From an uncultured Bacilli bacterium (GTDB lineage Bacteria > Bacillota_I > Bacilli_A > RF39 > UBA660): a stretch of DNA of 10,244 bases. The notes beneath the pieces are model-generated. The model had not been told where the DNA came from. It did no database searches and worked only from the letters and a program-made list of their open reading frames with translations. Below are positions 1 to 6,160 of this stretch, in pieces (the stretch's first letter is position 1; each line of letters opens with the position of its first letter). Location of the stretch: NCBI GenBank assembly GCA_947626445.1, contig CANQSC010000041.1, forward strand, positions 1 through 10,244, given 5' to 3'. The translations under genes were made by a program, and so were the position numbers.

Positions 1-77
1 TACCGAACGGTATGTACTGGTGGTGTGAGAGGGAAAAGTATTTAAGATTTATCTTGAAAAGTTTTCTCTACTCGATT
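1..77 (+). mobile_element. 3' end of a group II intron (domain V 3' strand plus domain VI), truncated by the window edge
   Basis: The sequence resembles the 3' tail of bacterial group II introns: a GGTGGTGTGAGAGG run at 19-32 (end of domain V and linker) followed by a hairpin and CTACTCGAT at 68-76. Domain VI can be drawn directly: GAG at 27-29 pairs with CTC at 71-73, AGGGAAAA at 30-37 pairs with TTTTCTCT at 62-69 (one G-U), and A70 is left unpaired between the two helices, where the branch-point adenosine of domain VI sits. The distal part (AAGAT/ATCTT) forms the tip. The intron should end near 76-77. The body, any reverse transcriptase gene and the 5' strand of domain V lie outside the window, so activity cannot be judged. 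The family assignment is from memory of the motif; the hairpin with bulged A is seen directly. Confidence 0.6.
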
Positions 78-118
78 GTTTATTAATGTAATTTTTTATC
101 AAAGAAAGTTGTATATTG

Positions 119-127
119 TGATATAAT
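119..127 (+). promoter_or_regulatory. Extended -10 promoter of the DUF1016 operon
   Basis: TGATATAAT at 119-127 is an exact extended -10 (TG, one base, TATAAT). No good -35 hexamer lies 16-18 bases upstream, which is acceptable for the extended -10 class. The predicted transcript start near 134 leaves a leader of about 30 bases with AAGGAGG at 151-157 ahead of the ATG at 165. This position also argues against the in-frame ATG at 132, which would sit at the transcript's first bases. Confidence 0.65.
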
Positions 128-164
128 ATTAATGGAAAATTATAATTTTAAAGGAGGATTTAAA

Positions 165-1169
165 ATGCTAGATAATAATAACTATGAAATGGTAGAAGAA
201 ATTAAAAAAATTATTTTAAGTAGTAGAAAAAAAGTATCATATGAAGTTAATAATGTTATGTTATATGCTTATTGGAATGTTGGAAAAATTATTGTTGAAA
301 ATGAGCAAAATGGTAATATTAAAGCTGAATATGGTAAACAAATTTTAAAAGAATTATCTAAAGAATTAAGAAAAACTTTGGGACCAGGATTTTCGGTTTC
401 TAATTTACAGTATATGAGAAGATTTTATTTAGAATATCCAAAACAACAGACACTGTCTGTTAAATTGAGTTGGTCACATTATTGTGAACTATTAAGTATT
501 GAAAATATTGATGAACGTAACTTTTATGAAAAGGAATGTATTAATTCTAATTGGAGTGTAAGAGAATTAAAAAGACAATTAGAAACATCTTTATTTGAAC
601 GATTATTACTTTCTGATGGTAAAAAGAATAAAGAAAAAGTTTATGAATTATCAAAAGTTGGGCAAACTTTAAATAATCCTTTAGATGTTTTAAAAGAACC
701 ATATGTATTTGAATTTTTAGGAGTTAAAGAAAATAAACCTATTTTAGAAAAAAATTTAGAACAAAAATTAGTAAAGCATATTGAAGAATTTTTACTTGAG
801 CTAGGAAAAGGTTTTATGTTTGTTGGAACACAACAAAGAATAACTTTGGGAAATATTCATTACTATGTGGATATGGTTTTCTACAATAAAATTTTAAAAT
901 GTTATGTATTAATTGATTTAAAAATTGGTCAAATGAAGGCTGAATATGCAGGTCAAATGAATATGTATTTAAATTATTATAATGAAGAAATTAATGATAA
1001 AGATGATAATAAACCAATTGGCATTATTTTGTGTAAAAGTAAAAAAAATATTGCTATTGATTATGCTTTAGGTGGACTTTCTAATAATGTTTTTGCGTCA
1101 ACTTACACATATTATATTCCAAAAAAAGAAGAATTAATTATTGAAGTAGAAAAAGTTTTAAATGAATGA
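165..1169 (+). CDS. YhcG/DUF1016-family PD-(D/E)XK nuclease domain protein
   Basis: This 334-residue protein matches the YhcG/DUF1016 two-domain plan. The N-terminal helical domain (about 10-150) contains the family's LSWSHY motif at 101-106 and the 'NWSVRELKRQL' segment near 129-139. The C-terminal domain (about 185-325) is a PD-(D/E)XK nuclease fold: a helix with E199, the strand 'YYVDMVFYN' with D236, 'VLIDLKIG' with D251 and K253, and 'AGQMNMYLNYY' with Q264. Many relatives have ELK where this has DLK, a permitted variant. The family is thought to act on nucleic acid and often occurs in mobile or defence-rich regions; its target here is unknown. The ATG at 165 is chosen over the in-frame ATG at 132 because AAGGAGG at 151-157 is spaced 7 bases from it and the promoter -10 ends at 127. 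It is the first gene of a three-gene unit directly after a group II intron tail. Confidence 0.85.
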   Translation: MLDNNNYEMVEEIKKIILSSRKKVSYEVNNVMLYAYWNVGKIIVENEQNGNIKAEYGKQILKELSKELRKTLGPGFSVSNLQYMRRFYLEYPKQQTLSVKLSWSHYCELLSIENIDERNFYEKECINSNWSVRELKRQLETSLFERLLLSDGKKNKEKVYELSKVGQTLNNPLDVLKEPYVFEFLGVKENKPILEKNLEQKLVKHIEEFLLELGKGFMFVGTQQRITLGNIHYYVDMVFYNKILKCYVLIDLKIGQMKAEYAGQMNMYLNYYNEEINDKDDNKPIGIILCKSKKNIAIDYALGGLSNNVFASTYTYYIPKKEELIIEVEKVLNE

Positions 1170-1202
1170 TAAGATATGGTTAGTTGAAAGGAGTTCAAAA
1201 AG

Positions 1203-1589
1203 ATGGAAAATAATTTAGATATTGAAGAGTTAAAATGCAAATATAATTTACAAGACGATATTATACGCAAGTTATGTTCTTTAAAAAATCTTATTGAAGA
1301 AAAAAGACAAAAATCAATGAATTATAATGAACTAATTACTTTTTTAAAAAGTGCTATGAATTATGATGAAATGCAAATATGGTTTATTAAACAACAAATT
1401 TTAAATAAAAAAATAACTTTAAATGAAGAATTAAAAAAATTTTTTGAATTAAAAACTAATGATGATATTTTAATATTGTATGATGTTGAACAAAATTATA
1501 ATCAAAATAATCTAGATGGAATTAAAAGAGTTCTTGAAAAAAATAAAGAAAGGAAAATTAAAAATGAAAAATTATGTTTTAAAAATTGA
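1203..1589 (+). CDS. Unrecognised helical protein in the DUF1016 operon
   Basis: I do not recognise this 128-residue protein. It is strongly charged, lysine- and glutamate-rich, and looks almost entirely alpha-helical, with a basic C-terminal tail (KRVLEKNKERKIKNEK). There is no signal peptide or membrane segment, so it should be cytoplasmic. It contains cysteines at 12, 25 and 125 but no obvious metal motif. AAAGGAG at 1187-1193 is spaced 9 bases from the ATG, 33 bases after the stop of the DUF1016 gene, so the two are very probably co-transcribed. Its last 26 bases overlap the start of the following metal-binding gene, which suggests translational coupling. A regulatory or adaptor role for the nuclease is possible but is inference from position only. 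Confidence 0.7.
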   Translation: MENNLDIEELKCKYNLQDDIIRKLCSLKNLIEEKRQKSMNYNELITFLKSAMNYDEMQIWFIKQQILNKKITLNEELKKFFELKTNDDILILYDVEQNYNQNNLDGIKRVLEKNKERKIKNEKLCFKN

Positions 1590-1782
1590 AGGAATGAGTT
1601 GTGAAGGATGTAAAAATCGTTTAGAAAATTATTTAAATAATCAAGATGGGATTATTAAGGCAGTTGTTAGCTTAGAAAAGAAAGAAGCTTATATTGAATG
1701 TGAGGAAAATGTTTCAACTGATGATTTAAAAAAATTTGTTAGTGATGTTGAATTTTCATGTACAAGTATTTTAGATAACTAG
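1564..1782 (+). CDS. Small heavy-metal-associated (HMA, CopZ-like) protein
   Basis: This 72-residue protein is a single HMA domain. The motif GMSCEGC at residues 10-16 supplies the metal-binding cysteines C13 and C16, and the beta-alpha-beta-beta-alpha-beta pattern typical of copper chaperones and P-type ATPase N-terminal domains runs to the end. Extra cysteines at 46 and 66 are unusual. The ATG at 1564 is preferred because the domain begins directly there (MKNYVLKIEGMSC) and AAAGGA at 1549-1554 is 9 bases upstream. In-frame codons upstream to 1516 would add a lysine-rich leader lying wholly inside the previous gene. It overlaps that gene by 26 bases in another frame. No copper ATPase or copper regulator is visible nearby, so a conventional copper-export role is not supported by context. 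It ends inside an intrinsic terminator. Confidence 0.8.
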   Translation: MKNYVLKIEGMSCEGCKNRLENYLNNQDGIIKAVVSLEKKEAYIECEENVSTDDLKKFVSDVEFSCTSILDN

Positions 1783-1805
1783 TTAATTGATAGTTATCTT
1801 TTTTT
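1773..1805 (+). terminator. Intrinsic terminator of the DUF1016-HMA operon
   Basis: AGATAACTA at 1773-1781 pairs perfectly with TAGTTATCT at 1791-1799 (9 bp, 9-base loop) and is followed by six T at 1800-1805. The left arm contains the last codons and most of the TAG stop of the HMA gene, so terminator and coding end overlap. Confidence 0.85.
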
Positions 1806-1851
1806 ACATATATTTTAATTTAAATACCAAAATAATTATGAGGTATTTGTT

Positions 1852-3255
1852 ATGAGTAATTTAAAAAAATATAATAATAAAAGAAATTTTAATAAGACTA
1901 GTGAACCAGTAGGAAAAATAAAAGTTAAACATCAAAGAAAAAGATTTGTAGTTCAGCATCATTTAGCTAGTCATGACCATTATGATTTAAGATTAGAACT
2001 TAATGGTACTTTAAAAAGTTTTGCCGTTCCAAAAGGTCTAAGTTATAAAGTAGGAGAAAAAAGATTAGCAGTTATGGTAGAAGACCATCCTTATTCTTAT
2101 CGTAATTTTGAAGGAATTATTCCTAAAGGAGAATATGGTGGAGGAACTGTAATGATTTTTGATGAAGGTTATTGGGAATGTTATGATAATCCTAATACTT
2201 CATTTAAAAAAGGAATAATTAAATTTAAATTAGATGGACAAAGATTAAAAGGTTCTTGGTCTTTAATTCGTTTAAAAGAAAATAATTGGTTACTTATAAA
2301 AGAAAAAGATCTATACGCTAATTATACGGATATATCTAAATATAAAACTAGTGTTAAAACTGGTAGAACCATGAAAGAAATTTTAAAAAATAAAACTTTT
2401 GTTAAAGATAATGATAAAACTTATATTGAAACAATTGAAATAACTAATCCTAATAAAGTTATTTATAATAAACCTAAAATAACCAAATTAGATATTGTTA
2501 AATATTATCAAAAAGTTGCTAAAAGAATGTTACCATATTTAGATAAAAGATTAATTAGTACGATTAGATGTCCTAATGGGATGAATGGTGATAAATTTTT
2601 TAAGAAGCATTTAGAAAAGAAAAGAGATGGTATTAAAAAAGTTATTATTCCATCTCTTAATCATAAAGAAGATTACTATTATATTGAAACAATAAGTGGC
2701 TTAATTAGTGAAGTAGGAATGAATAGTTATGAATTTCATATTTGGGGTGGACATTTGCCTAGTAATAAGCCAGATATGATGGTTTTTGATTTAGATCCTG
2801 ATGAAAATGTTAGTTTAAAAAAGTTAAGAGAAGGGGTTAAAGATTTAAAAAGTATATTAGATAGTTTATCTCTAAAATCTTTTTTGAAAACAAGTGGGGG
2901 AAAAGGTTATCATGTCGTAGTGCCAATTCATTCTATTAAAAATTGGGATGATTTTAGATTAACTGCTAAGAATATTGCTAAATTAATGGAAATGAAGTGG
3001 CCAGATAAATATGTTAGTAATATGAGTAAGAAAAAAAGAAAAAATAAAATTTATATTGATTGGGTTAGAAATAATTATGGTTCTACTAGTGTCTGTCCTT
3101 ATTCAATTAGATTAAGAGATAATGCTCCTGTTTCAATGCCAATTAAATGGAATGAATTAGATAAGATAAAACCAAATGAAATTACAATGAAAGAAGCTCT
3201 AAAACGAATCAATAAAAAAGACCCATGGGAAGGGTTTTGGGAAGTGAAACAATAA
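1852..3255 (+). CDS. ligD: LigD-type phosphoesterase-polymerase protein lacking the ligase domain
   Basis: This 467-residue protein joins two of the three domains of bacterial non-homologous end-joining LigD. Residues about 20-153 are the 3'-phosphoesterase domain, which trims 3' ends: QHH at 35-37, H43, D45 and R47 of 'HYDLRLEL', K61 of 'AVPKG' and H79 of 'VEDHP' match the known metal and phosphate ligands. Residues about 194-463 are the primase-type polymerase: 'TNPNKVIY', 'RCPNG', catalytic D313 and D315 in 'VFDLDPD', 'SGGKGYH' ending at H354, and the third acid D403 in 'IYIDW', followed by 'PYSIR' and 'APVSMP'. Nothing resembles an ATP-dependent ligase (no KxDG), and the protein ends just after the polymerase, so this appears to be a natural architecture rather than a truncation. 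A linker spans about 154-193. GAGG at 1840-1843 lies 8 bases before the ATG. Ku and a ligase must come from elsewhere if the pathway works. No clear promoter was found between the upstream terminator and this gene. Confidence 0.9.
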   Translation: MSNLKKYNNKRNFNKTSEPVGKIKVKHQRKRFVVQHHLASHDHYDLRLELNGTLKSFAVPKGLSYKVGEKRLAVMVEDHPYSYRNFEGIIPKGEYGGGTVMIFDEGYWECYDNPNTSFKKGIIKFKLDGQRLKGSWSLIRLKENNWLLIKEKDLYANYTDISKYKTSVKTGRTMKEILKNKTFVKDNDKTYIETIEITNPNKVIYNKPKITKLDIVKYYQKVAKRMLPYLDKRLISTIRCPNGMNGDKFFKKHLEKKRDGIKKVIIPSLNHKEDYYYIETISGLISEVGMNSYEFHIWGGHLPSNKPDMMVFDLDPDENVSLKKLREGVKDLKSILDSLSLKSFLKTSGGKGYHVVVPIHSIKNWDDFRLTAKNIAKLMEMKWPDKYVSNMSKKKRKNKIYIDWVRNNYGSTSVCPYSIRLRDNAPVSMPIKWNELDKIKPNEITMKEALKRINKKDPWEGFWEVKQ

Positions 3256-3280
3256 AATGTTAAAATTTGCATATATAATT

Positions 3281-3313
3281 TACAAATAATATTTTTTTGA
3301 TATATTATTTGTA
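3281..3313. repeat. Perfect 12-bp inverted repeat downstream of ligD
   Basis: TACAAATAATAT at 3281-3292 and ATATTATTTGTA at 3302-3313 are exact reverse complements around a T-rich 9-base loop. No T-run follows the right arm, so it is not a standard terminator for ligD, although it may protect or end the transcript. A second, imperfect stem (CCAAAA...TTTTGG with CAC/GTG) follows directly at 3314-3336. Confidence 0.6.
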
Positions 3314-3386
3314 CCAAAAGCACCTATGTGTTTTGGATTTATGTTGGTTTATGTACTAATTATATTTGCATAAAGTTACATTGAAA

Positions 3387-3459
3387 ATGACTCTGGTGAA
3401 TCGAAGTTTTACCATTATTGGTAAAATATTTATGTAGAAACATTGGAGCCATCTTTTTT
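3387..3459 (+). ncRNA. Candidate small structured RNA with its own terminator-like end
   Basis: ATGACTCTGGTG at 3387-3398 can pair with CATTGGAGCCAT at 3441-3452 (11 of 12 positions, three G-U). Inside it TTTTACCA at 3407-3414 pairs perfectly with TGGTAAAA at 3419-3426 around TTAT. The outer helix is followed by C and six T at 3454-3459. A nested fold ending in a T-run in a region with no open reading frame suggests a small RNA or a leader/terminator element. I recognise no named RNA family. A possible -35/-10 (TTTATG, 17 bases, TAAAGT) upstream is weak. The fold was found by eye; strand and extent are uncertain. Confidence 0.35.
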
Positions 3460-3476
3460 ATGCTTTGTTAAGCTTT

Positions 3477-3536
3477 AAAAATTAATTTGGGTAAATATTA
3501 AAAAATTGGTTTTATCATTAATTCAAATTAATTTTT
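3477..3536. repeat. Perfect 13-bp inverted repeat in the ligD-tRNA gap
   Basis: AAAAATTAATTTG at 3477-3489 and CAAATTAATTTTT at 3524-3536 are exact reverse complements separated by 34 bases; one further T follows the right arm. The arms are almost pure A/T, so chance is more likely than for mixed sequence, but 13 of 13 pairs is notable. In the rest of the gap (3256-3602) I see no coding region: only this repeat, the two hairpins upstream, and the candidate RNA. Confidence 0.45.
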
Positions 3537-3602
3537 TATTGTATTTATTTGTTAGTTGTAGTCTCAATTTTTAATGCATAAATTAACTTTTTATAATTAA
3601 CT

Positions 3603-3637
3603 AAAAATTAAAACAAGCCCTTATAATAATGGGCTTG
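3603..3637 (-). terminator. Intrinsic terminator of the tRNA-Met gene
   Basis: On the minus strand CAAGCCC and GGGCTTG (plus-strand 3631-3637 and 3614-3620) form a perfect 7-bp stem with a 10-base loop, followed by TTTTAATTTTT. It lies 12 bases beyond the tRNA 3' end, the expected place. Confidence 0.85.
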
Positions 3638-3649
3638 GAAATTATCTTT

Positions 3650-3726
3650 TGGTAGCGAGAGAGAGATTCGAACTCACGACCTATCGGGTATGAACCGATT
3701 GCTCTAGCCAACTGAGCTATCTCGCC
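3650..3726 (-). tRNA. tRNA-Met (elongator), anticodon CAT
   Basis: The reverse complement folds as a 77-nt tRNA with encoded CCA. The acceptor is GGCGAGA/TCTCGCT with a G1-U72 pair, the D-stem GCTC/GAGC, the anticodon stem ATCGG/CCGAT around TTCATAC (anticodon CAT), the variable loop AGGTC and the T-loop TTCGAAT. It matches the usual elongator tRNA-Met of Bacilli ('GGCG...TAGCTCAG', '...CGCTACCA') rather than the initiator, which lacks this acceptor, or the lysidine-type tRNA-Ile. The T-stem GTGAG/CTCTC contains a T-T (U-U) mismatch at standard position 50:64. It is transcribed away from ezrA from its own promoter. Confidence 0.93.
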
Positions 3727-3745
3727 ATTTGTTTAAAACAATTTG

Positions 3746-3774
3746 ATTATAACAAAACTCTTTTTAGACTGCAA
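3746..3774 (-). promoter_or_regulatory. Promoter of tRNA-Met
   Basis: On the minus strand TTGCAG (plus 3769-3774), a 17-base spacer and TATAAT (plus 3746-3751) form a near-consensus promoter. TG one base before the -10 makes it extended (TGTTATAAT). The start should be about 13 bases upstream of the mature tRNA 5' end. Confidence 0.85.
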
Positions 3775-3823
3775 CTATTTTTTCATGAAATTTGCAAATT
3801 ATTCTTTTAAATATGTCAAAATG

Positions 3824-3832
3824 TGATAAAAT
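3824..3832 (+). promoter_or_regulatory. Extended -10 promoter of the ezrA operon
   Basis: TGATAAAAT at 3824-3832 is an extended -10. A proper -35 at 16-18 bases is not evident; TTGCAA at 3792-3797 is too far. The predicted start near 3839 is just upstream of the strong GGAGGG ribosome binding site at 3847-3852. It is divergent from the tRNA-Met promoter, about 50 bases away. Confidence 0.6.
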
Positions 3833-3857
3833 GTTTATTAAGGATAGGAGGGAAATT

Positions 3858-5576
3858 ATGAGTGGGGAAATGATTATTATTTTAGGTATTGCAGCTTATA
3901 TCCTTACAATAATTGCTATTATCGTAGCCCTTAATTTCTTATCTAGAAAAGAAAAAAATAGTTATCATAATCAAATCGTTAATTTAGAACGAGAAAAAAA
4001 TTTAATAATTTCTGGTTCGATAATGAGTGAAATAAATAAAGTTGAACCATTAGTAAATAATGATGTTATGCGTAAAAAATATGATTCTTTTGTAGAACGT
4101 TTTAATGAAATAAAAGAAGAAGATGTTGCTAAAATAACTGATGAATTAGTTTTAATAGAAGAATTATATAGTAATAAAGATTATAAACAATTAGCTGAAA
4201 AATTAAATGAAGCTGAATTAGATATTTACTATGCTAAAACTAAATCTAATTTTTTACTTGATGAAATAAAAGAAATAACTTTAAGTGAAGAAAGAAATCG
4301 TGAAACTATTACGAAATTAAAAGCTAGTTATAGAGAAATATTAAGAAAATATCATGACCATAAAAATGATTATAGTATTATATGTAGTCCTATTGAATTA
4401 CAATTTGAAAATGTTGATAAGTTTTTTTCAGCTTTTGAAGTATCAATGGAAAAAAATGCTTATCAAGAAGTAGGGAAAATTGTTAAAGCTATTGATGATT
4501 TAATAGGTAATTTAAAATTAGTTATTGAAGAAGCACCGTCTATTATTGCACTTGGTAAAAGTATTATTCCTAAAAAAATTGAAGATATTAAATCAATTGC
4601 TTTTAAGATGGAAAAAAATGGTTATAATTTAGATTATTTAAATTTAGAATATAACATAACTGAATCTAATAAAAAAATAGCGGATATTTTTCAAAGACTT
4701 AATGTTTTAAATATTGAAGATTCGATTTTTGAATTAAAAACAATGGTTGATTATTTTGATTCTATTTATCAAGATTTTGATAAAGAAAGAATTAGTAAGA
4801 AAATATTTGAAGATTATTCTCGTTCAATATTAATTAAACTTACTAAATTAGTTAAAATTAATGATGCTTTAATTAGAAAATTAAAAGACATTAAGTATAG
4901 TTATGATTTAACTGATGAAGATGTGGAAGTAGTTTTTACCATTAAAAATGAATTAGAAACGGAAAGAAAAGAGTATGATGAAGTAATTCTAAATCATCGG
5001 GCTCATAAATCTAGTTTTTCCCATTTAGGTAAAGAAATGGAATTATTAAATTTAAAAGTTAGTAAGAGTGAAGAAAAATTAGATTTTGCTTTAAGAAGTC
5101 TAGGTAGCTTAAAAGAAGATGAATTAAGAGCAAGAGACCAATTAGATGAAATGAAACATATTTTAAATCAAGCTAAATTACAAATGCGTTCCTTTAAATT
5201 ACCAGTTATTCCTGATAATTATTTTGTGGAATTAAGTGAAGCTGTTGAAGCTATTCAAAATTTAGTTGATGAGTTAGAAAAGACGCCAATTTCGATTAAA
5301 GCTTTAAATATTAGAGTTGATACGGCAAGAGACCTAGTTTTAAAAGTTTATAATACAACTAAAGAAGTTGTTAAAACGGCGAGAATGGCTGAGATGACTA
5401 TTGTTTATGGTAATCGTTATCGTCCAGTGAAAGAAGAAGTTAATATTGCTTTAAATAGAGCGGAAAATTTCTTTTATCATGGGGAATTTAAAAAATCTTT
5501 AGAAAATGCCATTAATGCTATTAATGTTATTGAACCGGGAATATATAAAAAACTACTTAATGAATATCAAGATTAG
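3858..5576 (+). CDS. ezrA: Septation ring formation regulator EzrA
   Basis: This 572-residue protein has the EzrA plan and length (usually about 560-575): one N-terminal membrane helix (about 5-27, 'MIIILGIAAYILTIIAIIVAL'-like) with a short extracellular end, followed by positively charged SRKEKN and a long cytoplasmic chain of coiled-coil, spectrin-like repeats. The conserved C-terminal patch is present: 'YGNRYRPV' with NRYR at 519-522, and the final helices with 'NAINVIEPG'. In Bacilli EzrA binds FtsZ at the membrane, limits Z-ring formation away from midcell and recruits cell-wall enzymes. The ATG at 3858 is chosen because GGAGGG is spaced just upstream and the membrane helix begins at once; an in-frame TTG at 3792 lies upstream of the promoter -10. 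The next gene begins 9 bases after its stop, with its ribosome binding site overlapping the stop. Confidence 0.92.
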   Translation: MSGEMIIILGIAAYILTIIAIIVALNFLSRKEKNSYHNQIVNLEREKNLIISGSIMSEINKVEPLVNNDVMRKKYDSFVERFNEIKEEDVAKITDELVLIEELYSNKDYKQLAEKLNEAELDIYYAKTKSNFLLDEIKEITLSEERNRETITKLKASYREILRKYHDHKNDYSIICSPIELQFENVDKFFSAFEVSMEKNAYQEVGKIVKAIDDLIGNLKLVIEEAPSIIALGKSIIPKKIEDIKSIAFKMEKNGYNLDYLNLEYNITESNKKIADIFQRLNVLNIEDSIFELKTMVDYFDSIYQDFDKERISKKIFEDYSRSILIKLTKLVKINDALIRKLKDIKYSYDLTDEDVEVVFTIKNELETERKEYDEVILNHRAHKSSFSHLGKEMELLNLKVSKSEEKLDFALRSLGSLKEDELRARDQLDEMKHILNQAKLQMRSFKLPVIPDNYFVELSEAVEAIQNLVDELEKTPISIKALNIRVDTARDLVLKVYNTTKEVVKTARMAEMTIVYGNRYRPVKEEVNIALNRAENFFYHGEFKKSLENAINAINVIEPGIYKKLLNEYQD

Positions 5577-5585
5577 GAGATTATT

Positions 5586-6158
5586 ATGCAAAAGATTATG
5601 ATTGATTTAGATGAAACAATAGTTATGGATGGTTATTTAAAAGCCGTTAATGATTATAAAAATACTAATTATAAAGCTGAAGATATTGATACTTATTATG
5701 TTGAAGATATTCTAGGCGAAGAAAAAGAAGCATTTTTAGATCATTTTTATAAGAATGTAAATATTTATGATGATATTAAAGAATTACCTAATGCTATTAG
5801 TACAATTAAAGATTTATGTAAATATTATGATGTTTATATATGTGCGGCTTTTGTTGATCCAAGAAGAGTATTAGAAAGTAAAGTATCAGCAATGTATAAA
5901 TATGAATGGATAGTTAAAAATATGCCTTTTATTGATCCTAGGAAAATAATATTAACTGGTTCTAAAGATGTTGTTATGTGTGATATTAAAATTGATGATA
6001 AAGTATCTAATTTAAAAAAAGGTTATGGGAAAGTAAAATTATTGTTAGATCATAAACATAATCAAAAATATGATTTTGAAGATTTAGAATCTTTAGGAAT
6101 TAGAAGAGTATATAATTGGGATCAAATACGATCTATTTTATTAGAGGGAAGGGAATAG
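5586..6158 (+). CDS. HAD-family 5'(3')-deoxyribonucleotidase-like protein (NT5C type)
   Basis: This 190-residue protein resembles the bacterial NT5C-type nucleotidases, small HAD phosphatases that remove phosphate from nucleoside monophosphates. Motif I is 'MIDLDETIVMD' with the nucleophile D7 and general acid D9, and the acidic motif is 'IKIDDKVSNL' with D137 and D138, preceded by K127 in 'GSKDVV'. The family's 'P...YEWIxxxxPFI' region is visible as 'YKYEWIVKNMPFIDP' at 105-118. Motif II, normally a Thr/Ser after the second strand (as in YICT or YIVT), reads 'YICAAF', which lacks the hydroxyl residue and may lower or alter activity. AGGAGA at 5575-5580 overlaps the ezrA stop, and the cysteine desulfurase starts 2 bases after its end, so it is inside the operon. 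The substrate cannot be read from sequence. Confidence 0.75.
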   Translation: MQKIMIDLDETIVMDGYLKAVNDYKNTNYKAEDIDTYYVEDILGEEKEAFLDHFYKNVNIYDDIKELPNAISTIKDLCKYYDVYICAAFVDPRRVLESKVSAMYKYEWIVKNMPFIDPRKIILTGSKDVVMCDIKIDDKVSNLKKGYGKVKLLLDHKHNQKYDFEDLESLGIRRVYNWDQIRSILLEGRE

Positions 6159-6160
6159 AT

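Noticed and set aside
132..164. Upstream in-frame ATG for the DUF1016 gene
   Set aside because: It sits at the predicted transcript start and has no ribosome binding site, whereas AAGGAGG is ideally placed for the ATG at 165.
1516..1563. Longer N-terminus for the HMA protein
   Set aside because: The extra residues are lysine-rich sequence inside the previous gene, and the HMA domain with its own ribosome binding site begins at 1564.
1803..1851. TTTACA as a -35 for ligD
   Set aside because: No acceptable -10 lies 16-18 bases downstream, so a promoter here is not supported.
3099..3323. Minus-strand open frame overlapping the ligD end
   Set aside because: It is antisense to the conserved polymerase domain and has no recognisable protein features; a shadow of the real gene.
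3792..3857. Upstream TTG start for EzrA
   Set aside because: It precedes the predicted promoter -10 and would place 22 polar or basic residues before the membrane helix; GGAGGG supports 3858.
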